The notes: a model not told the origin generated them from the letters alone. Positions 16,714 through 25,909 are shown, counted from the first letter of the stretch. The stretch is 64,000 bases of DNA from Clostridium_AB sp036639235 (GCF_036639235.1 NZ_JAVWJB010000004.1:1-64000), one strand, 5' to 3'. Program-made: numbers and translations.

Positions 16714-17406
16714 ATGGTTAATGCAGTAATACTTGCAGCTGGTATGGGAAGTAGAATGAATTATGGATATAATAAACAATTTATAAAGATTAACAATAAG
16801 GAAATCTTAGCTTATACACTTGAGGCTTTTAATAAATGTGAAGATATAGATAATATAGTTATAGTTGCCTCAAAAAATGAGGTAGAGTATATTAAAGAAA
16901 ATGTTGTTACTAAGTATAATATAGATAAGGTTAAAAGCATTACAGTAGGAGGAGATACCCGCCAGGAATCTGTTTATAATGGGCTTAAGAAAATAGGAGA
17001 TCCATCAATTGTTGTAATTCATGACGGTGCAAGGCCATTTATAAATAAAGATATAATTAAGGAGTCTATTAATAAGGCGTACCAGTTTGGAGCTTCAACA
17101 ACTGGGGTTAAGGTTAAGGATACTATTAAAAAGGGAGAGAATAATATATTCACTGAAACTGTAGATAGGACCTGTTTATATAGTATACAAACCCCCCAAA
17201 GCTTTAAAAGAGATATTATTTTAAAATGTCACGAAAAAGCAAGGGAAGAAGGGTTTGAAGCGACAGATGATAGTATGATAGTAGAGAAGTATGGATACTC
17301 TGTTTCTATAGTTGAAGGAGACTACTTTAATATAAAAATCACTACTAGAGAAGATATATTTATAGGTGAAGGAATTATTAAGGCACTAGGGAGGATATAT
17401 GATTAG
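16714..17406 (+). CDS. ispD: 2-C-methyl-D-erythritol 4-phosphate cytidylyltransferase IspD
   Basis: A 230-residue enzyme of the MEP isoprenoid pathway that joins MEP to CTP. The nucleotide-binding N-terminus reads VILAAGMGSRM, with Lys in NKQF, and VIHDGARPF is the conserved central motif. TGGAGGA precedes the ATG. Its last 8 bases overlap ispF, the next-but-one enzyme of the pathway, so both are translated together. Confidence 0.95.
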   Translation: MVNAVILAAGMGSRMNYGYNKQFIKINNKEILAYTLEAFNKCEDIDNIVIVASKNEVEYIKENVVTKYNIDKVKSITVGGDTRQESVYNGLKKIGDPSIVVIHDGARPFINKDIIKESINKAYQFGASTTGVKVKDTIKKGENNIFTETVDRTCLYSIQTPQSFKRDIILKCHEKAREEGFEATDDSMIVEKYGYSVSIVEGDYFNIKITTREDIFIGEGIIKALGRIYD

Positions 17407-17878
17407 AATTGGACATGGATATGATGTACATAGATTAGTTGAAGGAAGAGATCTTATTATCGGAGGAGTTAAAATAGACCATCATTTAGGGCTACTTGGA
17501 CATTCAGATGCGGATGTTTTAACCCATGCAGTAATGGATGCTATTATTGGGGCACTTGCACTTAGAGATATAGGATACCATTTTCCAGACAATGAGGATT
17601 CATTTAAGGATATTGATAGCTTATTACTACTTGAGAGAGTAAGTGAACTATTAAAACAAAGGGGGTATACTATAGGAAATATAGATGCAACTATAATTGC
17701 TCAAAAACCAAAACTCTCTCCATTTATAGAAGTAATGAGAGAAAATATAGCAAGGGTTTTAAATACATCTGTTAATAATATAAATGTTAAGGCAACTACT
17801 GAGGAGAAGCTTGGATTTACAGGTAGTGAAGAGGGAATAAGTGCACATTGTGTATGTATTTTAACTAAGGATAACTAG
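17399..17878 (+). CDS. ispF: 2-C-methyl-D-erythritol 2,4-cyclodiphosphate synthase IspF
   Basis: A 159-residue trimeric enzyme that cyclises the CDP-ME phosphate intermediate, releasing CMP. Zinc ligands Asp9, His11 and His43 are present (GYDVHR and DADVLTHAVMD), as is the C-terminal FTGSEEGISA motif. The start overlaps ispD by 8 bases. The intermediate step (IspE) is not encoded in the window. Confidence 0.96.
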   Translation: MIRIGHGYDVHRLVEGRDLIIGGVKIDHHLGLLGHSDADVLTHAVMDAIIGALALRDIGYHFPDNEDSFKDIDSLLLLERVSELLKQRGYTIGNIDATIIAQKPKLSPFIEVMRENIARVLNTSVNNINVKATTEEKLGFTGSEEGISAHCVCILTKDN

Positions 17879-17886
17879 GCTTATTA

Positions 17887-17915
17887 TTGACATATATTTT
17901 TTAAAATTATATAAT
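17887..17915 (+). promoter_or_regulatory. Sigma-A promoter of the proS T-box leader
   Basis: A perfect TTGACA (17887-17892), a 17-bp spacer and TATAAT (17910-17915). Transcription should start near 17922 and run through the T-box. Confidence 0.85.
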
Positions 17916-17939
17916 AACCATTGAATTTAATATTATAAG

Positions 17940-18135
17940 TGCTATGACGAAGACTAGTAGAAATCGCCCTACAGAGAGGTATTCAAGGCTGAAAGATACC
18001 AATGATTTTGAACCTACTTCTGAGCTGAAGGTGAAGAAGCCTTTTCGGAACATCCGTTATTAGAATAAAGTACAATTTTTAGGTGGTACCGCGAACACAG
18101 CCTTCGCCCTAACTATAGGGGGAAGGCTTTTTTTA
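17940..18135 (+). promoter_or_regulatory. Proline T-box riboswitch upstream of proS
   Basis: The conserved T-box AGGTGGTACCGCG is at 18081-18093, directly before a terminator (AGCCTTC/GAAGGCT plus CCCT/AGGG, 18099-18128, then a T run). In stem I a specifier CCT (18013-18015) lies opposite AGTA, between GAAG (17951) and CTTC. CCU reads proline, matching the downstream gene. Uncharged tRNA-Pro would favour the antiterminator and expression of proS. Confidence 0.93.
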
Positions 18136-18181
18136 TAGATTTTATTAACTGTTTATATATGATTGTGGAAGGAGAATAACA

Positions 18182-19912
18182 ATGAGATTTTCAAATTTTT
18201 TCATGCCAACACTTAGGGAAGTGCCAGCAGAAGCAGAGATACTAAGCCATAAGTTAATGCTAAGAGCAGGACTTATGAGAAAACAAGCATCAGGAGTATA
18301 TAACTACCTACCATTAGGACTTAAAGCTCTTGGTAAGCTTGAAACTATTATAAGAGAAGAAATGAATAAGGAAGGCGCACAGGAAATACACTGTTCAGCT
18401 ATTATTCCATCAGAACTACTTAAAGAGTCTGGAAGATGGGGAGTATTTGGACCAGAAATGTTTAAGCTTTATGATAGGGGAGAAAGAGAATTCTGTCTTG
18501 GACCTACACATGAGGAAGTATTTACTGACATAGTTAGAAGTTCAATAAGATCATATAAGGCTCTACCTCTTAACCTATACCAAATCCAAACAAAGTATAG
18601 AGATGAGAGAAGACCAAGATTCGGTGTTATGAGATCACGTGAGTTTGTAATGAAGGATGCATATAGCTTTGATTCATCATGGGAAGGACTTGATAAATCA
18701 TTTGACAAGATGCATAAGGCATACTGTAGCGTATTCTCAAGATGTAACCTAGACTACGCGCCAGTTGAAGCAGACTCAGGAGCTATGGGTGGAAATGGTT
18801 CAGTTGAGTTTATGGTTAAGTCAGAAATAGGTGAAGATGAAATAGTATTCTGTACAGAATGTTCATATGGAGCTAACATGGAGAAGGCTCAAACACTTCC
18901 AACAGGAGAAATTGCTGATGTAAGCGTTAGAGAAGTTGAGAAGGTTTATACTCCAGGAATTAAGACAATTGATGAGCTTGCTAAATACCTATACAAGAAG
19001 CCATCAGAGCTTGCTAAGACTCTACTATACAAGGTAGAAGATAAGGTAGTAGCAGTTGTTATTAGAGGAGATAGAGAACTTAACGAGGTTAAGCTTGCTA
19101 ATCACTTCTCAGTTAGCGAAGTTGCTATGCTTGATGAACAGGGTGTTAGAGAGGCAACAGGGGCAGCACCAGGATTTGCAGGACCTATGGGGATTAAGGC
19201 AGATGCAGTACTTATTGACTATGAAATAGCTGATGGTGAAGTATTTGCAATAGGAGCTAATGAAACTGATTACCATATAGTTAACACTATGTTTAAGAGA
19301 GACTTTGACGGTATAGTTGGAGACTTTAGAAATATTGCAGAAGGTGATAAGTGTCCTAAGTGTGGGGCTCCTGTTACTATTAAGCGTGGTATTGAGGTTG
19401 GACATATATTTAAGCTTGGTACTAAGTACTCAGAGGCACTTAATGCTAATTTTATTAACGAAAATGGGAAAGAAGAGCCTATTATCATGGGATGCTATGG
19501 TATAGGAGTTAACAGAACTATGGCCGCAGTAATTGAGCAGCATAGTGATGAAAATGGAATTATATGGCCACTAGAACTTGCTCCATTTGAAGCTGTTGTT
19601 ATACCAGCTGTAATGAAGGATGAGAAGCAGGTTGAAGAGGCTAATAAGATATATAATGAACTACTTAGCATGGGAATTGACGCTGCTATTGATGATAGAA
19701 ACGAAAGAGCAGGTGTTAAATTTAACGATGCAGACCTAGTTGGAATTCCATTTAGGATAACAGTAGGTAAGAAAATTAATGACGGTATTGTTGAGTTTAA
19801 GCTAAGAGAAGATGCTGAAGCACGTGATATTAAGGTAGAAGACCTTATGGGAGAAGTTGTTGCTTCATTTAAAGCTAAGGGTAAGACATTATACAAAAAA
19901 GTAGAACTATAA
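18182..19912 (+). CDS. proS: Prolyl-tRNA synthetase
   Basis: A 576-residue class II synthetase of the bacterial type. Motif 2 (TKYRDERRPRFGVMRSREF) and motif 3 (GCYGIGVNRTMAAVIEQ) flank an inserted editing domain that removes mischarged alanine (residues about 230-390). A C-terminal anticodon-binding domain follows. ATG after GGAAGGAG. It is controlled by the proline T-box. Confidence 0.97.
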   Translation: MRFSNFFMPTLREVPAEAEILSHKLMLRAGLMRKQASGVYNYLPLGLKALGKLETIIREEMNKEGAQEIHCSAIIPSELLKESGRWGVFGPEMFKLYDRGEREFCLGPTHEEVFTDIVRSSIRSYKALPLNLYQIQTKYRDERRPRFGVMRSREFVMKDAYSFDSSWEGLDKSFDKMHKAYCSVFSRCNLDYAPVEADSGAMGGNGSVEFMVKSEIGEDEIVFCTECSYGANMEKAQTLPTGEIADVSVREVEKVYTPGIKTIDELAKYLYKKPSELAKTLLYKVEDKVVAVVIRGDRELNEVKLANHFSVSEVAMLDEQGVREATGAAPGFAGPMGIKADAVLIDYEIADGEVFAIGANETDYHIVNTMFKRDFDGIVGDFRNIAEGDKCPKCGAPVTIKRGIEVGHIFKLGTKYSEALNANFINENGKEEPIIMGCYGIGVNRTMAAVIEQHSDENGIIWPLELAPFEAVVIPAVMKDEKQVEEANKIYNELLSMGIDAAIDDRNERAGVKFNDADLVGIPFRITVGKKINDGIVEFKLREDAEARDIKVEDLMGEVVASFKAKGKTLYKKVEL

Positions 19913-19986
19913 TATAATGAACTTACTATAATTTAGTTGAATATAATGATATACAGGTCATTAGTAATGCTTAGGAGGAGTTAGAT

Positions 19987-21390
19987 ATGGGAATAAAGCT
20001 TTACAACACGATGACAAGACGAAAAGAAGATTTTGTACCAGTTACAGAGGGTCGTGTTAAGATGTATGTCTGCGGACCTACTGTTTATAATTTTTTTCAT
20101 ATAGGTAACGGAAGAACATTTATAGTTTTCGATACTATTAGAAAATACTTCGAGTACAGAGGATTTCAGGTAGATTTTGTTCAAAACTTTACAGATATAG
20201 ATGATAAGTTAATTAACAAGGCTAATGAAGAAGGCATAACTGTTGATGAAGTTGCAAAGAGATATATTGATGAATACTATACAGATGCAGATGCGCTAGG
20301 AATCAAAAGAGCAACTCACAATCCTAAGGCTACAGAATACGTAGGCAAGATAATTAAGTTTATTAAGGATCTTGAATCTAAGGGATATGCTTATGCTAAG
20401 GATGGAGATGTTTACTTTAGAAGCAAGAAGTTTGATTCATACGGTAAGCTATCTAAGCAAAGCCTAGAAGATTTAGAAGCAGGAGCTAGAATAGAAGTAG
20501 ACTCACGTAAGGAAGATTCTATGGACTTTGTTTTATGGAAGGCACAAAAACCAGGAGAACCAGGATGGAATAGTCCATGGGGATGTGGAAGACCAGGATG
20601 GCATATTGAATGTTCAGTAATGGCATGTGAACTTCTAGGTGAGACTATAGACATTCATGGGGGAGGAGCGGATCTTTCATTCCCTCACCATGAAAATGAA
20701 ATAGCTCAAAGTGAAGCAAGACACGGTAAGGATTTTGCTAAGTACTGGATGCATTCAGCATACCTTAACATCAATAACCAAAAGATGTCAAAATCACTTA
20801 ATAACTTCTTTACTGCTAGAGAGATACTTGAAAGATATGATGCAGAGGTGTTAAGACTATTTATGTTATCAGGACATTACAGAAGTCCAATTAACTTTAG
20901 TGTAGATCTTTTAGAAGCGTCTAAGTCAGGTCTAGAGAGGCTTTACAACTCAGTTAGAAACCTAGAACACGTTTCAAGAAACGGAGAAGATAGGGATTTA
21001 TCAGAGGAGGAAGTATCACTTAAGGATGATATTGCTTCATACAAGAATAAGTTTATTGAGTCTATGGATGATGATTTTAATACAGCAGATGGGATTAGTC
21101 ATATATACGATCTAGTTCGTGATGTTAACACTAAGGTTAGTGAATCATCTTCAAGGGGCATTGCAGTATTTGCACTTGAGGTTATTAGAGAACTTGGAGG
21201 AATACTTGGAATACTTCAAAAAGTATCTGAGGAGAAGTTCCCTAAGGAGATAACTTCACTTGTTGAAGAAAGGCAACTTGCTCGTAAAAACAAGGACTTT
21301 AAGAGAGCAGACGAGATTCGTGATGAGCTTAAGGAACTTGGGGTAGTAGTAGAAGATACTGCCCAGGGAGTTAAAATATCAAGAATATAA
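19987..21390 (+). CDS. cysS: Cysteinyl-tRNA synthetase
   Basis: A 467-residue class I synthetase. The HIGH-type signature is FHIGNGRT, preceded by the zinc-binding CGPTVYN, and KMSKSLNNFF is the KMSKS loop. CSVMACELLG and HGGGADLSFPHHENE hold the other zinc ligands. AGGAGGAG precedes the ATG. No T-box is seen in the short gap after proS, so it may be read from the proS transcript or a local promoter. Confidence 0.97.
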   Translation: MGIKLYNTMTRRKEDFVPVTEGRVKMYVCGPTVYNFFHIGNGRTFIVFDTIRKYFEYRGFQVDFVQNFTDIDDKLINKANEEGITVDEVAKRYIDEYYTDADALGIKRATHNPKATEYVGKIIKFIKDLESKGYAYAKDGDVYFRSKKFDSYGKLSKQSLEDLEAGARIEVDSRKEDSMDFVLWKAQKPGEPGWNSPWGCGRPGWHIECSVMACELLGETIDIHGGGADLSFPHHENEIAQSEARHGKDFAKYWMHSAYLNINNQKMSKSLNNFFTAREILERYDAEVLRLFMLSGHYRSPINFSVDLLEASKSGLERLYNSVRNLEHVSRNGEDRDLSEEEVSLKDDIASYKNKFIESMDDDFNTADGISHIYDLVRDVNTKVSESSSRGIAVFALEVIRELGGILGILQKVSEEKFPKEITSLVEERQLARKNKDFKRADEIRDELKELGVVVEDTAQGVKISRI

Positions 21391-21394
21391 TATG

Positions 21395-21427
21395 AAAGCT
21401 GCACCTTAGGTTGCAGCTTTTGTTTTT
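21395..21427 (+). terminator. Terminator after cysS
   Basis: A 9-bp stem (21395-21403 with 21412-21420), extendable by two G-C pairs with a bulge, is followed by a T-rich run (TTTTGTTTTT). Confidence 0.85.
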
Positions 21428-21530
21428 AGAAGTTTCAAATAGGGTATACTATTAAAAAGAATAAATTTGCACATTTGTAAAAGTGACTATTTGTAGTATT
21501 ATTGTATTAGTATAACCTTAAGGGGGAAGT

Positions 21531-21965
21531 ATGGATTTAGATATTTTTAAAGAAGATAATTTAATAATTAGAGAATCAGATGTTAGGCAAATGAACCCAA
21601 TTACCTTAGCCTATATGGGCGACTCTATTTATGAAATGTATATAAGAAGATATATTATATCTTTAAGCAAGGACAAAAGAGGTAATAATCTACATAAAAC
21701 ATCTATTAAGCTAGCAAATGCTAAGGCACAGTCACAGTTTTTAGAGGATATTATGGAGATTCTAACTGAGGATGAGCAGTATATTGTTAAGCGTGGACGT
21801 AATACTAGAACAGGTCATGTACCTAAAAGCGCCAGTGTAATAGACTACAAAAGAGCAACAGCTCTAGAAGCATTACTAGGTTATCTATATTTACTTGGTA
21901 GACGTGAGAGGCTACAGGAGATTATGGGTATTATACTAAAAGGGGCTAATATAGATTTTAATTAA
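21531..21965 (+). CDS. mrnC: Mini-ribonuclease III
   Basis: A 144-residue RNase III catalytic domain without a dsRNA-binding domain, as in B. subtilis MrnC, which matures 23S rRNA ends. The motif LAYMGDSIYEMYIRRYI carries the catalytic acidic residues, and a conserved RGRNT follows. AGGGGGA precedes the ATG. It is usually encoded next to cysS and rlmB, as here, though thyA and folA have come in between. Confidence 0.93.
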   Translation: MDLDIFKEDNLIIRESDVRQMNPITLAYMGDSIYEMYIRRYIISLSKDKRGNNLHKTSIKLANAKAQSQFLEDIMEILTEDEQYIVKRGRNTRTGHVPKSASVIDYKRATALEALLGYLYLLGRRERLQEIMGIILKGANIDFN

Positions 21966-21990
21966 TTATTTATCTAAGGAGGACTTTAAA

Positions 21991-22821
21991 GTGAGTTATA
22001 CGGATATGATATTTAAGGAAATGTGTTTAGACATCCTTGAAAATGGCACAAGCTCTGAGGGTGAATGTGTAAGAGCTAAGTGGGAAGACGGAACATATGC
22101 ACATACAATTAAGAAGTTTTGTGTAGTTAATAGATATGATTTATCTAAGGAGTTTCCTATACTAACACTTAGACCGACTAATCTTAAGGCTGCAATTGAT
22201 GAGATTCTTTGGATATGGCAAAAGAAATCTAACAATGTTAATGACCTTAATAGTTCAATTTGGGATAGCTGGGCAGATAGTGAAGGCTCTATTGGTAAAG
22301 CATATGGCTACCAAATAGCTAAAAAACATAAGTACAAAGAAGGAGAGTTTGACCAAATAGATAGGGTTATATATGACCTTAAGAACAATCCTTATAGTAG
22401 AAGAATTATGGTTAACATGTATAACCATGAGGACTTACATGAAATGAATCTTTATCCATGTGCATATAGCATGACTTTTAATGTTACAGGAAATAAGCTA
22501 AATGCTGTACTTAACCAAAGATCACAGGATGTACTGGTTGCTAATAACTGGAACGTAGCACAGTATGCAATACTTGTACATATGTTAGCACAGGTAAGCA
22601 GTCTTGAGGTTGGTGAACTTGTCCATGTTATAGCAGATGCCCATATATATGATAGACATGTTCCACTTGTAAGAGATCTTATAAGCAGACCATCATTTGA
22701 TGCGCCAAAGCTTATAATTAATAAGGATATTAAGAATTTTTATGATTTTACTGTGGAAGACTTTAAGTTAGAGAATTATGTTGCAGGTGAGCAAATTAAA
22801 AAAATACCTGTAGCAGTTTAG
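21991..22821 (+). CDS. thyA: Thymidylate synthase ThyA
   Basis: A 276-residue folate-dependent enzyme that methylates dUMP to dTMP. Catalytic Cys157 is in LYPCAYSM. The sequence and the C-terminus (NFYDFTVEDFKLENY...PVAV) resemble the B. subtilis/phage phi3T-type ThyA rather than the E. coli type. GTG start, 7 nt after AAGGAGGA. It is followed 13 bp later by folA, which regenerates the tetrahydrofolate it uses. Confidence 0.95.
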   Translation: MSYTDMIFKEMCLDILENGTSSEGECVRAKWEDGTYAHTIKKFCVVNRYDLSKEFPILTLRPTNLKAAIDEILWIWQKKSNNVNDLNSSIWDSWADSEGSIGKAYGYQIAKKHKYKEGEFDQIDRVIYDLKNNPYSRRIMVNMYNHEDLHEMNLYPCAYSMTFNVTGNKLNAVLNQRSQDVLVANNWNVAQYAILVHMLAQVSSLEVGELVHVIADAHIYDRHVPLVRDLISRPSFDAPKLIINKDIKNFYDFTVEDFKLENYVAGEQIKKIPVAV

Positions 22822-22834
22822 GGGAGGAATATGT

Positions 22835-23323
22835 ATGAAAGCAATAGTTGCTGTTGATTTAAATTGGGGAATTGGTAAAGGTAGAGAATTACTTCAATTT
22901 ATTCCAGAAGATATGAAGTTCTTTAAAGAAAAAACACTAGGGAATGTTGTAATAATGGGAAGAGAAACATTTGAATCACTTCCAGGTAAGAACCCACTAG
23001 TTAATAGAAAGAACATTGTACTAAGTCGTGATCCAAACTTTATTGATGATAGATTTACAATATGTAGATCTATAGAAGAGGCACTTGAGGAAGTAAAGGG
23101 TGTTGATAGTGATAAGGTTTTTGTTATAGGTGGAGAGAAGATTTATAAGCAGTTCCTACCATACTGTAGTGAATTATTCATTACAAAAATTCAAAAGGAA
23201 TATGATGCAGATAAGTATTTTCCTAATGTAGATAGTGAAAACCAATTTAAATTAAAGTATGAATCAGATATGAAAAACCATAATGGTTTAGAATTTTATT
23301 TTACAACCTACGAAAAGCAATAG
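22835..23323 (+). CDS. folA: Dihydrofolate reductase
   Basis: A 162-residue NADPH-dependent reductase. The substrate loop contains WGIGKG, and the catalytic acid is Asp26 in IPEDMKFF. VIMGRETFESLP and VFVIGGEKIYKQF are the cofactor-binding motifs. It forms a two-gene unit with thyA, coupling dTMP synthesis to folate recycling. GGGGAGG lies before the ATG. Confidence 0.95.
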   Translation: MKAIVAVDLNWGIGKGRELLQFIPEDMKFFKEKTLGNVVIMGRETFESLPGKNPLVNRKNIVLSRDPNFIDDRFTICRSIEEALEEVKGVDSDKVFVIGGEKIYKQFLPYCSELFITKIQKEYDADKYFPNVDSENQFKLKYESDMKNHNGLEFYFTTYEKQ

Positions 23324-23382
23324 TTATTTAAAAATAGTCTAAGAGATAAATAGAGTAATATATATATGTTTTTGCAGGAGAT

Positions 23383-23435
23383 ATTACGTGTATTAAGATT
23401 TTTGTTAAAATGTGCGACAATTTAATACATGTGAT
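23383..23435. repeat. 14-bp inverted repeat in the folA-rlmB interval
   Basis: ATTACGTGTATTAA (23383-23396) pairs with TTAATACATGTGAT (23422-23435) through 12 Watson-Crick and two G-T pairs, around a 25-nt spacer. No T run follows. The remainder of the 222-bp gap is AT-rich, with no gene or clear promoter seen. Confidence 0.5.
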
Positions 23436-23545
23436 CTTCGACATCTATTTTACTTTTTAACTAATTAATATATTGCCGATGAAAAAAAGAGAAAATTGAC
23501 CGAAAAAACTTAAGGATTCTAAGAAAGGTTAATTAGGAGGAGTAT

Positions 23546-24442
23546 ATGGTATATAAAAACTCAAAGGGTAATAGAGAGTCAAAGGACAATAAAAATAATG
23601 AATCTAATCAAAGAAAAGAAAGTAAAGCAGATTCAAAAAAAGAATTTAGGCCAGATAGAAGAGATAATAGACAAAATAGAAAAGAAGGCCAAGTAAGTGA
23701 TGTTAAAGAGGAAAGTGAATCATTAATAGAAGGAAGAAATCCAGTACTTGAGGCACTTAAGTCTGGTAGAAATATAGATAAGATAGTTATTTCAAAGGGC
23801 GATGTTGAAGGTTCAATCAAGGTAATTATATCTAAAGCTAGGGATAAGGGTATTATTGTACAGGAAGTAGATAAGAAAGTACTAGACACCCTATCAGTTA
23901 CAAAGAGTCACCAGGGAGTAATAGCTAAGGTTAGCCCATTTGAGTATTCAGAAGTAGATGATATTTTTGAAGTTGCAAGCTTAAAGGGAGAAGATCCATT
24001 TGTAATTATATTAGATGAGATTGAAGACCCACATAACTTTGGATCAATTATTAGAACTGCTAATGCATGTGGAGCCCACGGTATTATAATACCTAAAAGA
24101 AGAAGTGCATTAGTTACTCAAACAGTACTTAAAGTATCCGCAGGTGCTGCTGAGGGAATAAAAGTTGCTAAGGTTACTAATCTAAACCAAACCATCAAAG
24201 ATCTTAAGGCAAGAGGGTTATGGATTATGGGTACAGACATGGATGGCGAAGTTTGCTATAAGTCTAACCTATCAGGTCCTGTTGGACTTGTAATTGGAAG
24301 TGAAGGACATGGAATGGGAAGGCTTATTAAAGAAAGCTGTGACATTATAGTTCAGATTCCAATGAAGGGAACAATAAACTCACTTAATGCATCAGTAGCT
24401 GGTGGAATAATAATGTATGAGATAGTTAGACAAAGAGGATAA
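23546..24442 (+). CDS. rlmB: 23S rRNA (guanosine-2'-O-)-methyltransferase RlmB
   Basis: A 298-residue SpoU/TrmH-family enzyme. About 50 N-terminal residues are a Lys/Asn/Glu-rich disordered extension, unusual in charge. EGRNPVLEALKSG opens the RNA-binding domain. Three SPOUT motifs follow: DEIEDPHNFGSIIRTANACG, VGLVIGSEGHGM and NSLNASVAGGIIMYE. The stop overlaps the next ATG by one base (TAATG). Confidence 0.93.
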   Translation: MVYKNSKGNRESKDNKNNESNQRKESKADSKKEFRPDRRDNRQNRKEGQVSDVKEESESLIEGRNPVLEALKSGRNIDKIVISKGDVEGSIKVIISKARDKGIIVQEVDKKVLDTLSVTKSHQGVIAKVSPFEYSEVDDIFEVASLKGEDPFVIILDEIEDPHNFGSIIRTANACGAHGIIIPKRRSALVTQTVLKVSAGAAEGIKVAKVTNLNQTIKDLKARGLWIMGTDMDGEVCYKSNLSGPVGLVIGSEGHGMGRLIKESCDIIVQIPMKGTINSLNASVAGGIIMYEIVRQRG

Positions 24443-24957
24443 TGGCTAAATTAGATTATATATTAGTTGACGGATACAATGTACTTAATGCATGGGAAGA
24501 AACACAGAAGCTAAAGGATAACTTAGAGTTTGCAAGGGATAAGCTAGTAGATATGCTATGCGACCTTGCAAGCTATAGTGGAATTAAATTAATTGTTGTT
24601 TTTGATGCACATAAACAAAATGGTGGAATTGAGAAGGTGGACAATTACAAAGGGGTAGAAGTTGTATACACTAAGGAGGGGGAGATAGCAGATTGTTATA
24701 TTGAGAGAACTGTTTATCTTCTTGCTAAAAAAAATAATGTAGGAGTAGTAACATCCGACAATTTAGAACAAAGTGTATCCCTATCACTTGGGGCAATTAG
24801 AATAACTCCTAAGGAATTACTTGAACAAATTCGCTTAACAAGTAAAAAGATAGCTACAAAAACCCAATTAAGCTATGTAGAAAATAAAAATTCCCTCGAA
24901 AATTGCGTAGATAAAGATATATTGGAAAAACTTGAGAAGATGCGTCGAAACCTTTGA
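24442..24957 (+). CDS. rae1: Ribosome-associated endoribonuclease Rae1 (YacP, NYN domain)
   Basis: A 171-residue PIN-like NYN domain. YILVDGYNVLNAWEE carries the first catalytic acid, VVFDAHKQNGG the next, and VVTSDNLEQ the third. In B. subtilis Rae1 cuts mRNA in the ribosomal A site. It is translationally coupled to rlmB. The last 25 residues are lysine-rich. Confidence 0.9.
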   Translation: MAKLDYILVDGYNVLNAWEETQKLKDNLEFARDKLVDMLCDLASYSGIKLIVVFDAHKQNGGIEKVDNYKGVEVVYTKEGEIADCYIERTVYLLAKKNNVGVVTSDNLEQSVSLSLGAIRITPKELLEQIRLTSKKIATKTQLSYVENKNSLENCVDKDILEKLEKMRRNL

Positions 24958-24963
24958 CAGTGC

Positions 24964-24993
24964 TTGACTTTACTGGTTTACTAAATATATAAT
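24964..24993 (+). promoter_or_regulatory. Sigma-A-like promoter of sigH
   Basis: TTGACT (24964-24969), an 18-bp spacer and TATAAT (24988-24993), lying just after the rae1 stop. Confidence 0.7.
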
Positions 24994-25101
24994 TACAAAT
25001 AACTTAAAATATTAACAAAAATTACATTCTTATTTTATTTTTTATTCATATTTAAAAGTTTTAGGATTTAAAAATAGTTCAGTTACTTAGGGGGGATTAA
25101 A

Positions 25102-25740
25102 GTGGAGCAAACTTATAAATATACAGTATGCGACTACGAAAATATGTTAGATGAGGAAATAGTAGCCTTAGCTGCCGATGGGGAGGTATTTGCTGAGGAG
25201 TACATTATTAACAAGTACAAGGGACATGTTAAGGCCAAAACTAAATCATATTTTTTAATTGGCGCAGACAAGGATGATATATACCAAGAAGGTATGATCG
25301 GACTATATAAAGCTATTAGGGATTTTAGAGCGGACAAGCTAGCTTCTTTTAGAGCATTTGCAGAGCTTTGTATAACGCGCCAAATTATAACTGCTATTAA
25401 GACGGCTACAAGACAAAAGCATATACCACTTAATAGTTATGTATCACTTAATAAGCCTATTTATGATGAGGAATCAGATAGAACATTAATGGACGTATTA
25501 TCTACAATGCATATATCAGATCCAGAGGAGCTTATTATTAGTAAAGAAGAAAAGTTAAAAATAGAGGATAAGATGAATGAAGTTCTAAGTCCTCTTGAAA
25601 TAAAAGTTATAAAGTCCTATCTTGATGGTAAGAGTTATCAAGAAATTGCACAGGAGCTTAATAGACATTCAAAGTCTATAGACAACGCTCTTCAAAGAGT
25701 AAAAAGAAAGCTTGAAAAGTTTCTAGCTCCACTAGTGTAA
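25102..25740 (+). CDS. sigH: RNA polymerase sigma-H factor (sporulation/stationary phase)
   Basis: A 212-residue sigma-70 family factor. Region 2 shows DIYQEGMIGLYKAIRDF and the promoter-melting SFRAFAELCITRQII. Region 4 has a helix-turn-helix (YQEIAQELNRHSKSIDNALQRVKRKL). In spore-formers SigH starts the sporulation programme, so its presence supports a spore-forming lineage. GTG start after AGGGGGGATT. It has its own promoter. Confidence 0.94.
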   Translation: MEQTYKYTVCDYENMLDEEIVALAADGEVFAEEYIINKYKGHVKAKTKSYFLIGADKDDIYQEGMIGLYKAIRDFRADKLASFRAFAELCITRQIITAIKTATRQKHIPLNSYVSLNKPIYDEESDRTLMDVLSTMHISDPEELIISKEEKLKIEDKMNEVLSPLEIKVIKSYLDGKSYQEIAQELNRHSKSIDNALQRVKRKLEKFLAPLV

Positions 25741-25757
25741 AATAAAGGGTATACATA

Positions 25758-25786
25758 TTGACAGAGAATTTTAAACCATGTAAAAT
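25758..25786 (+). promoter_or_regulatory. Sigma-A promoter of tRNA-Thr and tuf1
   Basis: TTGACA (25758-25763), a 17-bp spacer and TAAAAT (25781-25786). The tRNA begins about 41 bp after the predicted start. Confidence 0.8.
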
Positions 25787-25833
25787 TAATAATCGATAAG
25801 ATAAAACTTTATGCAGGGGCTAGTGCCTCACTT

Positions 25834-25909
25834 GCCCATATAGCTCAGTCGGTAGAGCGTCACCTTGGTAAGGTGGAGGTCACCGGTTCAATCCCGGTTA
25901 TGGGCTCCA
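25834..25909 (+). tRNA. tRNA-Thr (anticodon GGT)
   Basis: A full cloverleaf: acceptor GCCCATA/TATGGGC, D arm AGCTCAGTCGGTAGAGC, anticodon stem CACCT/AGGTG with loop TTGGTAA (anticodon GGT, decoding ACC/ACU), T loop GGTTCAATCCC, discriminator T and encoded CCA (25907-25909). It shares a transcript with tuf1, 95 bp downstream, a common arrangement for tRNA and tuf genes. Confidence 0.97.

Noticed and set aside
18469..19896. Long open frames on the minus strand inside proS
   Set aside because: They are shadows of a well-conserved gene, with no ribosome binding sites and low-complexity Ser/Leu-rich products.
23324..23545. THF or c-di-GMP riboswitch before rlmB
   Set aside because: The gap after folA invited this idea, but none of the conserved riboswitch motifs I know could be found.
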